The notes beneath the pieces are model-generated. The model made no database searches and was not told the DNA's origin. It saw nothing but the letters and a program-made list of their open reading frames with translations. Below are positions 1-7,958 of a stretch of DNA of 45,467 nt, one piece after another. The stretch covers positions 1 through 45,467 of the forward strand of contig JAEVEX010000038.1 of NCBI GenBank assembly GCA_016842085.1, written 5' to 3'. A program made the position numbers and the translations under genes. Position 1 is the first letter of the stretch, and every line of letters begins with the position of its first letter. The DNA is from Candidatus Thermoflexus tengchongensis. Lineage in GTDB: Bacteria > Chloroflexota > Anaerolineae > Thermoflexales > Thermoflexaceae.

Positions 1-27
1 ATGTCCAGCTGGTGGATGACGATCTCC

Positions 28-51
28 GGGAGGCCCACCAGCGGGCCTCCC
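28..51. other. Perfect 9-bp hairpin at left edge
   Basis: GGGAGGCCC (28-36) and GGGCCTCCC (43-51) form a perfect stem with a 6-nt loop. No T-tract follows, so it is not a standard intrinsic terminator. It lies in the 85 bases left of the tRNA-Phe fragment, in which no gene is seen. If that fragment marks an integration scar, this hairpin belongs to the end of an inserted element. Confidence 0.4.
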
Positions 52-85
52 CAATCCGATCCGTTCTGGATGGGTCAGAATCTGA

Positions 86-127
86 CTGAAAACCGGGGGG
101 TCGGCGGTTCGATTCCGCCTCTCGGCA
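86..127 (+). pseudogene. 3' half of tRNA-Phe(GAA)
   Basis: The sequence from the anticodon loop onward matches a tRNA-Phe: loop CTGAAAA (86-92, anticodon GAA), 3' anticodon strand CCGGG, five-base variable loop, T arm GGCGG/TTCGATT/CCGCC (103-119), acceptor strand TCTCGGC and discriminator A127. The upstream bases TCTGA cannot pair with CCGGG, and no GCCGAGA acceptor partner occurs at 1-85, so the 5' half is missing. It sits 8 nt before tRNA-Gly, as expected for a member of a tRNA cluster. Most likely this is the displaced 3' half left where an integrative element entered the tRNA at the anticodon loop. A tRNA intron is a weaker alternative. Confidence 0.7.
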
Positions 128-135
128 TGGACCGC

Positions 136-208
136 GCGGGCGTAGCTCAGCAGGTAGAGCGCCTCCTTGCCATGGAGGAAGTCGCGGGTTCGAGTCCCGT
201 CGCCCGCT
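136..208 (+). tRNA. tRNA-Gly(GCC)
   Basis: Complete 73-nt cloverleaf: acceptor GCGGGCG/CGCCCGC with all seven pairs, D stem GCTC/GAGC, anticodon stem CCTCC/GGAGG around loop TTGCCAT (anticodon GCC), T arm GCGGG/TTCGAGT/CCCGT, discriminator T. CCA is not encoded. It lies 4 nt before tRNA-Cys, so the two are probably cotranscribed. Confidence 0.97.
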
Positions 209-212
209 CTGC

Positions 213-284
213 GGCGGCGTAGCCGAGTGGTCCAGGCGGGGGTCTGCAAAACCCCAGACGTGGGTTCGATTCCCACCGCCGCCT
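213..284 (+). tRNA. tRNA-Cys(GCA)
   Basis: Complete 72-nt cloverleaf: acceptor GGCGGCG/CGCCGCC, anticodon stem GGGGT/ACCCC around loop CTGCAAA (anticodon GCA), T arm GTGGG/TTCGATT/CCCAC, discriminator T. CCA is not encoded. An intrinsic terminator follows 16 nt later. Confidence 0.97.
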
Positions 285-299
285 TTCCTTAAAATCCAG

Positions 300-329
300 C
301 GCCCCGGGGAAAGCACCCCGGGGCGTTTT
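300..329 (+). terminator. Intrinsic terminator of the tRNA cluster
   Basis: A perfect 10-bp GC stem (300-309 with 316-325) and 6-nt loop are followed by TTTT. It ends the tRNA-Gly/tRNA-Cys unit. It lies between convergent units, so it may also help end the leftward PPIase gene, though the T-run on that strand is weak. Confidence 0.85.
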
Positions 330-360
330 CATTTAAGGCCCTGGTCGATCTCCCGAATGC

Positions 361-1554
361 TTAACGCTGCGCGGAGCGGGCCAGGGCTGTGCGCGGAAGC
401 CGGTTCTGCCAGTCGAAATAGCGCACCCGATTCGGGTCGGTGCGCTGTTTCTGGAGCCAGTCCTCGAAGGCCTGCTGCTGACGCGCCTGCAGATAGTAAG
501 ACGACAGCTCCCGATCCTCACGGCCCGCCACGAAGACGATGTGATAGCCCACCGGCGAGGTGATCACGGAGGTCGTCGACAGAACCGGTGTGGCGAAAAC
601 GATCTTCTCCAGTTCCGTTCCATATAACGACCCCAGCCCACCCACCGGCGTCCAGCCCATGTTCAGGGCGGTGGCGCTGACCACCCTGCCGGCCTGCACC
701 TCCTCGAAAACCTTCTCAAAGCCCTCCGTCTGAACCCGGCGGTAAAGCTCGCTCGCCAGGTCCGGTGTCTCCGCGGTGATCATACGGACATCCACCTGCT
801 CTTCGTGGGTGGGCACCTCCCGGGCGAAGGCCTCCCGCAACTGTTGTTCCAGTAGCTCCGCCTCGATCATGGCCCGGTAATCCGTCTCCGTGAATCCGAG
901 CTCCCCTTCCCACCGTTTGAGCTGGGCCGCATAAAGGGCCCGGAAACTGGCCTCCGACATCGGTGCGGGTGTGGGGAAGGGGGTGGGCACGGGGGTCCCA
1001 GGGCCCGGAGTCGCCGTCGGCGTGGGGGACCCGGCCGGGGTCGGCGTTTCCCGAATGAAGCCAAAGCGGCGCTCGATTTCCCGATCGATGGCTTCCGCCG
1101 GGATCCGGATCCCGCGCCGTTCGGCCTCCGCTCGGATCAGCCGCTCATCGATCAGCTGCTGGAGGACCGCCCGCCCCAGGAGGATGGGATCATCCAGCTG
1201 CAGGTTGATCTGATTGATCTGTTGCCGATAGAGAGAAGCGATGGTGGCCTGGGCAGGATCCTTCGGGTCGAGGGCGGCGATTTCCTGCTCCAGGATAGCC
1301 GCCTGCCGTCGCAGCGAATCCTCCACAAACCGGAACCGTTTCTGGAACTCCCGGGTTCGGATCGGCTGGCCATCCACCTCAGCCACTGGCTGATCCGGCC
1401 AGATCACTCGCTCATAGAAAAACCCGCCGGCGAGGATCAGGATCACCAGAGCCACCACCCCCCCTGTGGCCAGCAGAATCCAGCGCTGGATCCGGGCTTC
1501 TCGTTCGGCCCGGGAGAGCGCCCTGCGGTTGATGCTGGTCGGTTTTCGAGCCAT
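361..1554 (-). CDS. Membrane-anchored SurA/PrsA-type peptidyl-prolyl isomerase
   Basis: The 397-aa product should assist folding of exported proteins outside the membrane. A basic N-terminus is followed by one membrane span (about residues 25-47), a SurA-type N-terminal chaperone region (about 55-165), a Thr/Pro-rich linker (about 169-198), a second helical part and a parvulin-type PPIC domain near residues 245-345, where the GYHIV motif typical of parvulins is visible. The start MARKP is chosen because GAGGG lies upstream; an ATG six codons earlier lacks a ribosome site. The linker inside the chaperone part is unusual for the family and resembles the Thr/Pro spacers of other exported proteins in this window. 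Catalytic activity cannot be judged by eye. Confidence 0.8.
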   Translation of the reverse strand: MARKPTSINRRALSRAEREARIQRWILLATGGVVALVILILAGGFFYERVIWPDQPVAEVDGQPIRTREFQKRFRFVEDSLRRQAAILEQEIAALDPKDPAQATIASLYRQQINQINLQLDDPILLGRAVLQQLIDERLIRAEAERRGIRIPAEAIDREIERRFGFIRETPTPAGSPTPTATPGPGTPVPTPFPTPAPMSEASFRALYAAQLKRWEGELGFTETDYRAMIEAELLEQQLREAFAREVPTHEEQVDVRMITAETPDLASELYRRVQTEGFEKVFEEVQAGRVVSATALNMGWTPVGGLGSLYGTELEKIVFATPVLSTTSVITSPVGYHIVFVAGREDRELSSYYLQARQQQAFEDWLQKQRTDPNRVRYFDWQNRLPRTALARSAQR

Positions 1555-1650
1555 GCCGGAATCATCCCTCATGGTTTCTGAAGGCAAGGTTGAGAGGGGC
1601 CATCCCCCCTCCCGGAATGGAAGCCCACCAGCGGACGACCTGACCCTGCA

Positions 1651-1684
1651 GATAAACAAACGGGGCGCACCCTTCGCGCCCCGT
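1651..1684 (-). terminator. Intrinsic terminator of rpsF-ssb-rpsR
   Basis: Read on the minus strand, a 9-bp stem (1676-1684 with 1660-1668) is followed by TTTGTTTATC. It lies 79 nt beyond the rpsR stop and just before the next leftward gene, so it separates the ribosomal operon from the PPIase. Confidence 0.8.
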
Positions 1685-1762
1685 TCCATGGATCTCCCCC
1701 GGGGTGAGATACCGCCCAACCCAACCAGGCAAAGCGACGGCGCCGGGAGCCACCGGGCGGAC

Positions 1763-2125
1763 TCAGACCCCTCCCCAGCCGTATTTGCGCACGTGCTCGG
1801 CCGTGAACGGCAGAAGCCCCAGATGGCGCGCCCGCTTGATCGCCACCGAGAGGCGCCGCTGGTGTTTGGCGCATGTACCGGTCTGGCGACGCGGCTTGAT
1901 GCGCGCCCGCTCGTTCACGAAACGGCGCAACAAATCCACGTTCTTATAGTCGATCGCCACGCGCTCCACGCAGAAGTAACACAGACGCGGCGGCTGCACA
2001 TAACGGCGCACCGGAGCGGCTTTCGCGGGGGCCGCCGGAGCCGCCGCAGCCGGAGCCGCGCCCTCCACCGCGGCCTCCACCGCCTCCGACGCAGGGATTT
2101 CGATCTCATTCCGCTCTTCCGCCAA
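1763..2125 (-). CDS. rpsR: 30S ribosomal protein S18
   Basis: S18 binds S6 and 16S rRNA in the platform of the small subunit. The C-terminal half is clearly S18: a CYFC motif, then NVDLLRRFV and the [10 protein letters not shown]-type C-terminus. The N-terminus carries an Ala/Pro-rich extension of about 30 residues, longer than the usual S18. The start is a TTG at 2125-2123: GAAAGGAGGT lies 5 nt upstream, whereas the ATG 12 codons earlier has no such site. It is the last gene of the rpsF-ssb-rpsR unit and is followed by an intrinsic terminator. Confidence 0.95.
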   Translation of the reverse strand: MAEERNEIEIPASEAVEAAVEGAAPAAAAPAAPAKAAPVRRYVQPPRLCYFCVERVAIDYKNVDLLRRFVNERARIKPRRQTGTCAKHQRRLSVAIKRARHLGLLPFTAEHVRKYGWGGV

Positions 2126-2266
2126 GGCAAACCTCCTTTCAGACGAAAAGATCGTCATCAAGACTCAAGCCTGGGAGATAAGACCCCTGGATCCTGGAAA
2201 GGGGGCCATCCCGCCTCCCCGAATGGGAGCCCCGCCGTGCACGTCCTGATATCAGCGGACGAAGCA

Positions 2267-2671
2267 TTAGAAAGGAAACTCTTCCGCAGCCTCTTCTTCC
2301 GTTTCCGTCTCCTCCTCTCCGAAGGCCGGGATCGCGGCGCGCCCTTCTCCCAGCAGGATCATCTCATTCGCCACCAGCTCGGTCCGATAATGCCGGCGGC
2401 CCTCGGCGTCTTCCCAGCCCCGGGTCTGCAGCCGGCCCTCCACATAGACATACATTCCCTTCCGGAGGCGCTGCTTGCAGATCTCCGCCAGCCCGCCCCA
2501 GGCGACGACATTGAACCACTCCGTCTCCTCCCGCCGCTCCCCATTGCTGGCGATCCATGTCCGCGGGGTAGCCACCGGGAACGTCGTCACCGGGCGTCCG
2601 TTCGGAGTGAAGCGCATCTCGGGATCCCGTCCGACCTGACCGATGATCATGACCTTGTTCAACCCACGCAT
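2267..2671 (-). CDS. ssb: Single-stranded DNA-binding protein
   Basis: A 134-aa SSB that coats single-stranded DNA during replication and repair. The OB fold fills residues 1-112 (starting MRGLNKVMIIGQVGRDPE, with the KGMYVYVEGRL strand pair). An acidic tail follows and ends in EEFPF, the tip that recruits partner proteins in this family (compare DDIPF). The tail linker is short. Position between rpsF and rpsR is the classic arrangement, giving coupled expression with S6 and S18. Confidence 0.96.
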   Translation of the reverse strand: MRGLNKVMIIGQVGRDPEMRFTPNGRPVTTFPVATPRTWIASNGERREETEWFNVVAWGGLAEICKQRLRKGMYVYVEGRLQTRGWEDAEGRRHYRTELVANEMILLGEGRAAIPAFGEEETETEEEAAEEFPF

Positions 2672-2704
2672 CGCCGGACTCCACCCTCCATATTCCGTGC
2701 GCGC

Positions 2705-3019
2705 TCAATCTTCATCCAGGCGAACCAGAAGATGGCGAAGGATCTCCTCGGTGATCCGCAGGGTGCGTTCCAGCGGGGCGGTCGCCTGGGCCGGCATCTC
2801 GGCCCGCATGAGGACGTAGTGGCCTTCCATCTTCTTCCGGATCGGATAACAGAAACGGCGGCGGCCCCAGGGGATCACTTCCTGGATCTGCCCACCGTTT
2901 GAGGTGATAATGCTTTTGAGACGTTCAATGACCTGATCCTGCTGCTCCGGAGTCAGCTCCGGATCCAGCACCACCATTAACTCATAGGGTCGAATGCGAG
3001 GCGCCGGTGAAACCAGCAC
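2705..3019 (-). CDS. rpsF: 30S ribosomal protein S6
   Basis: S6 of 104 aa, partner of S18 on the small-subunit platform. Family signatures are RPYELMVVLDPEL at the N-terminus, GRRRFCYPIRKKMEGHYVL in the middle and the ITEEILRHLLVR end. A GTG start at 3019 is chosen: GAAGGAGG lies 8 nt upstream, and the residues before it are not S6-like. First gene of the rpsF-ssb-rpsR operon; a well-formed promoter lies 70 nt upstream. Confidence 0.95.
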   Translation of the reverse strand: MLVSPAPRIRPYELMVVLDPELTPEQQDQVIERLKSIITSNGGQIQEVIPWGRRRFCYPIRKKMEGHYVLMRAEMPAQATAPLERTLRITEEILRHLLVRLDED

Positions 3020-3088
3020 GAGAACGTCCTCCTTCCCATGGGATTGCCCCCGCTCAGGGCGGGAGCGGAAAGGCACAAAGCCGGTGGT

Positions 3089-3117
3089 ATCCTACCACAG
3101 ATTCGGGGATTATGCAA
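3089..3117 (-). promoter_or_regulatory. Sigma70-type promoter of rpsF-ssb-rpsR
   Basis: On the minus strand TTGCAT (3117-3112) and TAGGAT (3094-3089) are separated by exactly 17 bp. This leaves a leader of about 60 nt before the rpsF GTG start. The rest of the divergent 314-bp gap up to 3333 shows only a possible rightward -10, TACAAT at 3252-3257, without a convincing -35. Confidence 0.7.
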
Positions 3118-3333
3118 TGAGAGCATGCGAAAAACGGCCCAACGGGTTACCACCGAGGATGGGATCTTCCGGGTTATCCCCTTTTGGGGGCTGTCCCGCC
3201 CCAGAGGCCCTCCCCGAGAAAACCCGCTGCTCCATCTGGGGCGTTATCCATTACAATGGGGAGAGCGCATGCTACGGAAGTCCCCTCCCCCTTCTGGGGG
3301 CCCTGAACGAGAAACTTCGGGAGGTCGATTTCC

Positions 3334-3966
3334 ATGCCATTGGTCCGCCTCAGCGATCCGGGATATTTGCTGGCCCTGGCGGTGATCTTCCTGTTCGCCC
3401 TGCCGCTTCATGAGCTGGCCCATGCCTGGGTGGCCGAACGCCTCGGGGATCCCACGCCGCGCCGCTACGGGCGGGTGACCCTGAACCCGATGGCCCATCT
3501 GGATCCCATTGGCGCCCTGATGCTGGTGCTGGCCGGGTTCGGATGGGCCCGTCCGGTCCCGGTGAACCCCCTTTACCTTCGGTATGGTCCCCGGGTGGGG
3601 ATGGCGCTGGTCGGGGGGGCGGGGCCGCTGATGAACCTGCTCCTGGCCGGCCTGGGGATCCTGGTCTACCGGATGGGCCTGGAAATATGGTTCCTGCCCC
3701 CCCGGCTGGTCCTCCAGTTCCTGAGCGCATGGATCTTCATCAACATCGGCCTGGCCGTGTTCAACATGCTCCCGCTGCCCCCGCTGGACGGCTATCGAGT
3801 GCTGCATGGGCTGCTCCCGCCGGATCTGGCGTATGCCTATGCCCGGCTGGAGGCCTATGGGCCGATGCTGCTGCTGCTCTTTCTGGTGCTGGATCGGCAG
3901 CTGGGCCTTCTCGGGAGCGTGCTGCAGCCCTTTTACGCGCTGGCGTTTCGGCTCATGCATCTATGA
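3334..3966 (+). CDS. Site-2 protease family (M50) zinc metalloprotease
   Basis: A 210-aa integral membrane protein of the compact M50 group that cleaves substrates within the membrane. The zinc site HELAH is at about residues 27-31 within the first membrane helix, and the second conserved motif, [10 protein letters not shown], is at about 147-156. Four to five hydrophobic helices are visible and no PDZ domain is present, as in small SpoIVFB/FtsH-like relatives. The gene stands alone and its substrate cannot be inferred from the neighbours. It is convergent with the PIG-L deacetylase gene. Confidence 0.88.
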   Translation: MPLVRLSDPGYLLALAVIFLFALPLHELAHAWVAERLGDPTPRRYGRVTLNPMAHLDPIGALMLVLAGFGWARPVPVNPLYLRYGPRVGMALVGGAGPLMNLLLAGLGILVYRMGLEIWFLPPRLVLQFLSAWIFINIGLAVFNMLPLPPLDGYRVLHGLLPPDLAYAYARLEAYGPMLLLLFLVLDRQLGLLGSVLQPFYALAFRLMHL

Positions 3967-4007
3967 GGGCAGGAGAGCTCCAGACTCCCTGGCGGGCGAT
4001 GCTTTCT

Positions 4008-4048
4008 GGAGGCCGGGCGGTGTGTCTTCAGCGCCCCGTCCGGCCTCC
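4008..4048. other. Hairpin between convergent genes
   Basis: GGAGGCCGG (4008-4016) and CCGGCCTCC (4040-4048) form a perfect 9-bp stem with a 23-nt loop that itself has partial pairing. It lies between the convergent M50 and PIG-L genes. It may act as a bidirectional terminator, but no T-run follows on either strand. Confidence 0.4.
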
Positions 4049-4084
4049 AGGCTCTCCGGGAAAACTCGCGGAGGGAGCGCTGGG

Positions 4085-4783
4085 TCATCCCCCGATGACC
4101 ATCCGACGGAACGCTTCCGCATAACGCAGACCCACCGCCCGTCCTTCCTCCGCGGCCCATGCCCGCAGGGTAGGGCCCGGATCCCAGTCCCCGATCTGGC
4201 TGCGGTGACAGCGCAGGGCCTCGATCTTGATCTCCAGGGTCTCCTCGATGTCGATCCACACATTGGGTTGCGCGGCGCCGTAGATATACACCTCCCGCAC
4301 CCGATGAGGGGGAAGGCCCAGCTCGGGGAAGAGGAGCGGCATCCCCGCGGCGGGGAACACGGCTTCCAGCGCGGCCTGGGCCGCCGCCCGATGATCGGGA
4401 TGATTGATGTAGTCATCCCCGTAGAAATAAACAGAGGGATCGCCGCAAACCAGGGCCTGAGGCCGGAAGCGGCGGATCTCCCGCACCAGCTCCCGTCGCA
4501 GCTCCAGGGTGGGTTGCAACAGGCCGTCCGGATGGCGCAGGAAGATCACCTCGGCGATGCCCAGGACCCGGGCGGCCGCTTCCTGTTCCGCCTCCCGGAT
4601 CTGCGCGATCTCCTCCCGCGATCGATTCGTCTCCTCCGTTCCCGCGTCCCCACTGGTGCAGAGCACCATGGCGATGACGCTGCCCCGCCGGGCCCACTTG
4701 GCCAGCGTGCCCGCGCAGGTGAACTCCACATCGTCGGGATGGGCCGCTACGACCAGCACGCGTTCCGGCGCTGTCGGCTCCAT
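4085..4783 (-). CDS. PIG-L/LmbE-family deacetylase
   Basis: A 232-aa zinc-dependent deacetylase-like protein. The family motif AHPDD occurs near residue 14 (VLVVAAHPDDVEF), and the second metal-ligand region HPDHRAAAQAALEAVF is present near residue 130. Members remove acetyl groups from GlcNAc-type substrates or make bacillithiol and mycothiol precursors; the substrate here is unknown. The second of two adjacent ATG codons is used because GGAGG then lies 7 nt upstream. It appears monocistronic; the gap from its start to kamA (4784-5284) holds an inverted repeat and an AT-rich patch. Confidence 0.85.
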   Translation of the reverse strand: MEPTAPERVLVVAAHPDDVEFTCAGTLAKWARRGSVIAMVLCTSGDAGTEETNRSREEIAQIREAEQEAAARVLGIAEVIFLRHPDGLLQPTLELRRELVREIRRFRPQALVCGDPSVYFYGDDYINHPDHRAAAQAALEAVFPAAGMPLLFPELGLPPHRVREVYIYGAAQPNVWIDIEETLEIKIEALRCHRSQIGDWDPGPTLRAWAAEEGRAVGLRYAEAFRRMVIGG

Positions 4784-5025
4784 CATAGCTCCTCCATCGA
4801 TCGGGCGGATTGGGCATCGTGGTTCAAACGCAGAGCTTGCGCCGCCGGGCTCGAATCTGGATGCCCTCGAAAGCGGGAACCGGCTCTCTTCAATGCCCTG
4901 ACTATATCGCGGCCCATGAAATCCGGCGAAAGATGCAAGGCGCACGCGCTCGCTCCTTTTTACTGCAGCCGCACCGGGCCTTCCAGTGGGGCCACCACCC
5001 CACCTGGAGGCTCATTCAGAAGTAG

Positions 5026-5057
5026 GCGTAGGGCAACTGCAAGCAGTTGCCCTACGC
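5026..5057. repeat. Perfect 15-bp inverted repeat (REP/MITE-like)
   Basis: GCGTAGGGCAACTGC (5026-5040) and its exact complement (5043-5057) are separated by AA. The core GTAGGGCAA/TTGCCCTAC resembles short dispersed palindromes seen in many genomes. No T-run follows on the plus strand. Only one copy was noticed in this window. Confidence 0.7.
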
Positions 5058-5284
5058 TGAAAAGCGAAGATCGCTCCCGCCAATTCATTTATGAGTTTCG
5101 ATTTATCTAAAATCTTCGATAATAGGCTTAACCGAAATCTCACGGAACTTACACGCTTTCTTAACGCATACCATGAGGAAGTTGATGTAAAATCCCGCTC
5201 GTGGAAGAGAGGTTCAGGTTGTGGCGATCGTGGAGAAGATCCCTGGGCTCTCCGATGTGATCTCGCTGGGGAGGATATGAAGCG
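5058..5284. other. AT-rich leader region before kamA
   Basis: This gene-free stretch is clearly more AT-rich than its surroundings, with TTTATGAGTTTCGATTTATC near 5088 and TAAAAT at 5188-5193. The latter is a possible -10 for the rightward kamA cluster, but no -35 at 16-18 bp spacing is convincing. No coding frame looks real here. Confidence 0.35.
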
Positions 5285-6652
5285 ATGGAAGAGCGGAAGC
5301 GGCTGGAGGAGGAGCCCCCTGGTGCGAAACGGCGCAGCCGGCGGGCACCGATCTGGCAGGATGTGCCGGATGAGCTGTGGGATGACTGGCGCTGGCAGCT
5401 CACCCATCGTCTGAACTCAGTGGAACAGTTGAAACAGATCATCCGACTGACCCCGGAGGAGGAGGCCGGTGCGGCAGCCACCCACCGGTTCCGCATGGAC
5501 ATCACTCCTTATTTCGCCTCGCTGATCGATCCGGAGGATCCGAATTGCCCCATCCGGCGTCAGGTGATCCCCACCGCGAAGGAACTGGAGCCAACGCCGG
5601 GGCTGATGGAGGATTCCCTTTCCGAGGACAAACACTCCCCGGTCCCGGGGCTGGTCCATCGATATCCGGATCGGGTGCTGATGCTGGTGACAACCCAGTG
5701 TGCCAGTTACTGCCGGTTCTGCACCCGCAGCCGGATTGTGGGGGATCCCCACGCCAATTTCGGGCGGCGGGATTACGATCGACAGATCGAATACATCGCC
5801 CGCACGCCCCAGATCCGGGATGTGCTGCTCTCGGGGGGCGATCCGCTGATCCTTCCCCAGCCGATCCTGGAGGATCTGCTGCGACGGCTGCGGGAGATCC
5901 CCCATGTGGAGATTATCCGCATCGGGACCCGTGTGCCGATCTTCCTGCCGCAGCGGATCACGGATGATCTGGTGGCGATGTTGCGCAAATACCATCCCCT
6001 GTGGATGAACATCCACGTGAACCACCCGAAGGAGCTGACGCCGGAGGTCACGGAGGCCCTGGCGAAGCTGGCGGATGCGGGCATCCCCCTGGGCAGCCAG
6101 ACGGTGCTGCTGGCGGGGGTCAACGACTGCCCGCACATCATCCGCGCCCTGGTCCACGAGCTGGTCAAGCGCCGGGTGCGACCCTATTACCTCTATCAGT
6201 GTGATCTGGTGGAGGGCGCGGGCCACTTCCGCACGCCGGTCTCCAAGGGGATCGAGATCATGGAGGCGTTGCGGGGGCACACCAGCGGCTACGCCATCCC
6301 GACTTATGTGATCGACCTGCCCGGCGGCGGGGGGAAGGTGCCGGTGATGCCCAACTACCTGCTGGCGATGAACGAGCGGCGGGTGGTGTTGCGGAATTTC
6401 GAGGGCTTCATCAGCACCTACGAACAGCCCACCGACTATACACCGCATGATCCGAGCCGCTGCGAATACTGCCGGAACCAGCGCCCGGAGCCCGGCCAGC
6501 GCGGGATCTTCGGGCTGCTGCAGGGCGACGCGATGACCATCGAGCCGGAGGGCTTCGAGGCGGTGCATCGGCGGCTCCAGACGGGGGGCACCGAGACGAT
6601 GCCCCTGATCATCGGGGAGCCCCTGCCGATCGTCAACGGGGAGGTGCTGTGA
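5285..6652 (+). CDS. kamA: Lysine 2,3-aminomutase (radical SAM, PLP)
   Basis: A 455-aa enzyme expected to convert L-lysine to L-beta-lysine with S-adenosylmethionine, a 4Fe-4S cluster and PLP. The cluster motif is C139-x3-C143-x2-C146. The PLP lysine is K351 in the PGGGGK motif. The two aspartates that bind the lysine side chain in the clostridial enzyme are retained as D307 (YQCD) and D344 (VID), with identical spacing to each other and to the PLP lysine, which argues for lysine rather than glutamate as substrate. GVNDC and a C-terminal CEYC pair match the zinc-ligand region, though one Cys of the usual CxCxxC is absent. GGGGAGG lies upstream. The next gene overlaps its stop as TGATG, so this is the first gene of a translationally coupled cluster. 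Confidence 0.9.
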   Translation: MEERKRLEEEPPGAKRRSRRAPIWQDVPDELWDDWRWQLTHRLNSVEQLKQIIRLTPEEEAGAAATHRFRMDITPYFASLIDPEDPNCPIRRQVIPTAKELEPTPGLMEDSLSEDKHSPVPGLVHRYPDRVLMLVTTQCASYCRFCTRSRIVGDPHANFGRRDYDRQIEYIARTPQIRDVLLSGGDPLILPQPILEDLLRRLREIPHVEIIRIGTRVPIFLPQRITDDLVAMLRKYHPLWMNIHVNHPKELTPEVTEALAKLADAGIPLGSQTVLLAGVNDCPHIIRALVHELVKRRVRPYYLYQCDLVEGAGHFRTPVSKGIEIMEALRGHTSGYAIPTYVIDLPGGGGKVPVMPNYLLAMNERRVVLRNFEGFISTYEQPTDYTPHDPSRCEYCRNQRPEPGQRGIFGLLQGDAMTIEPEGFEAVHRRLQTGGTETMPLIIGEPLPIVNGEVL

Positions 6653-7759
6653 TGCGGGTGGCGGTCCTGGCGAATCTGAAGCGGAACGCGCCCCATCAGC
6701 CGGACGAGCCGCCGGATGCCTGGGCGGAGCTGGATTCGGAGGAGACGGTGGAGGGGATCGCCCGGGCCCTGGAGGCCTGGGGGCATACCCCGGCGATCTT
6801 CGAGGGGAACCTGGATCTCCCGGAGGCGTTGCGCCGCTTCCGACCGGACATCTGCTTCAACATCTGCGAGGGCTACTGGGGGGATTCCCGGGAGGCCCAT
6901 GTGCCGGCGATGCTGGAGATGATGCGGATCCCCTACACGGGCTCCCGGGTCCTCGCCCTGGCGATCTCCCTGGACAAGGCGATGACCAAGCGGGTGTGGG
7001 TGGCGGAGGGGCTGCCGACGCCACCCTTCCAGGTCTTCCGGCGTCCCGATGAGCCGCTGGATCCCCGCCTTTCCTTCCCCCTCTTCGTCAAGCCGAACCG
7101 GGAGGGGAGCGGGATGGGGATCTCGGCGAAGTCGGTGGTGACCAGCGAGGCGGAGCTCCGGGAGCAGGTGGCCTACATCCCGGACCTATCGTCAGGAGGC
7201 CCTGGTGGAAACCTTCATCGACGGCCCGGAGCTCACGGTGGGTCTGATCGGAAACGTCGATGGGGATGCCGGATGGCTCCGGCCGCCGGGCGGATGGGCC
7301 ACTGAGGAGGGCCTGGATATCGGAGGCGTGCACGTCTTCCCGCCGATGATGGTGGACCTCAGCCCCTGCCCGCCGGATCAGCGGGGGCTTTACACATCTT
7401 ACATTAAGTCGGAGATGCCGTTGGGCCCGCGCTATCTCTGCCCGGCCCCGCTGGATCCTGCGCTGCGACGAGAGGCGCAGCGGCTGGCCTTCGAGGCCTT
7501 CCGGGCGATCGGGGCGTGTGATCTGAGCCGGGTGGATATGCGGATCGACGCTGCCACCGGCCGGATCTACCTGCTGGAGATCAACACCCTGCCCGGGCTG
7601 AATCCGAAGTATAGCGATATGGTGCTGAACGCCCGGGCGGATGGGATGGCCTATGACGTGCTGATCGCGCGGATCCTGGAGGCCGCCTGTCGTCGCTATG
7701 GCCTCCCGATGGATTGGGCGGCGGAGCCGGCCGGGATCCCTCTGGGGACGACGGGGTGA
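6652..7759 (+). pseudogene. ATP-grasp ligase, D-Ala-D-Ala ligase-like, frameshifted
   Basis: Two frames together encode a Ddl-like ATP-grasp protein of about 369 aa. The first frame (from ATG 6652) runs from MRVAVLANLKRNAP through FVKPNREGSGMGI to VAYI near 7179. The second continues at 7181 with RTYRQEALVETFIDG and ends with a metal-binding LEINTLPGL segment. Alignment with the two intact paralogues downstream (VAYVLEVYRQ, VEFVLETLRQ) indicates that two bases are missing after 7180. No slippery site is evident, so this is either a true disabling mutation or a sequence error. Its C-terminal half is closer to classic Ddl than the paralogues are. It overlaps kamA by one base. Confidence 0.8.
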
Positions 7760-7958
7760 GAACGGTTCCCTGGAACGCGGAGGGAGATGGGGAGAGCGGT
7801 CACCGGAGAGGGGCTTTCCCGCCCGGATGACGGGAGGTGTCCCCAGCGGGCTCCCTTCTCGGGGCTTTGGGGACCATCCTGCCTTCATCGATGGGGGACC
7901 AGCGGCCCCGGGTTCTGCCCATAACCGGATGAAGCGGGATCCATTTCGAGGAGCACTT

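Noticed and set aside
1-127. tRNA-Phe interrupted by a group I intron
   Set aside because: A group I intron would end in G before the 3' exon; with the exon starting at G88 the preceding base is T, and no conserved P7 or P3 strands were recognised. It cannot be fully excluded because the left side is outside the window.
5182-5210. TTGATG as a -35 for kamA
   Set aside because: No -10-like hexamer lies 16-18 bp downstream; only an unpaired TAAAAT is present next to it.
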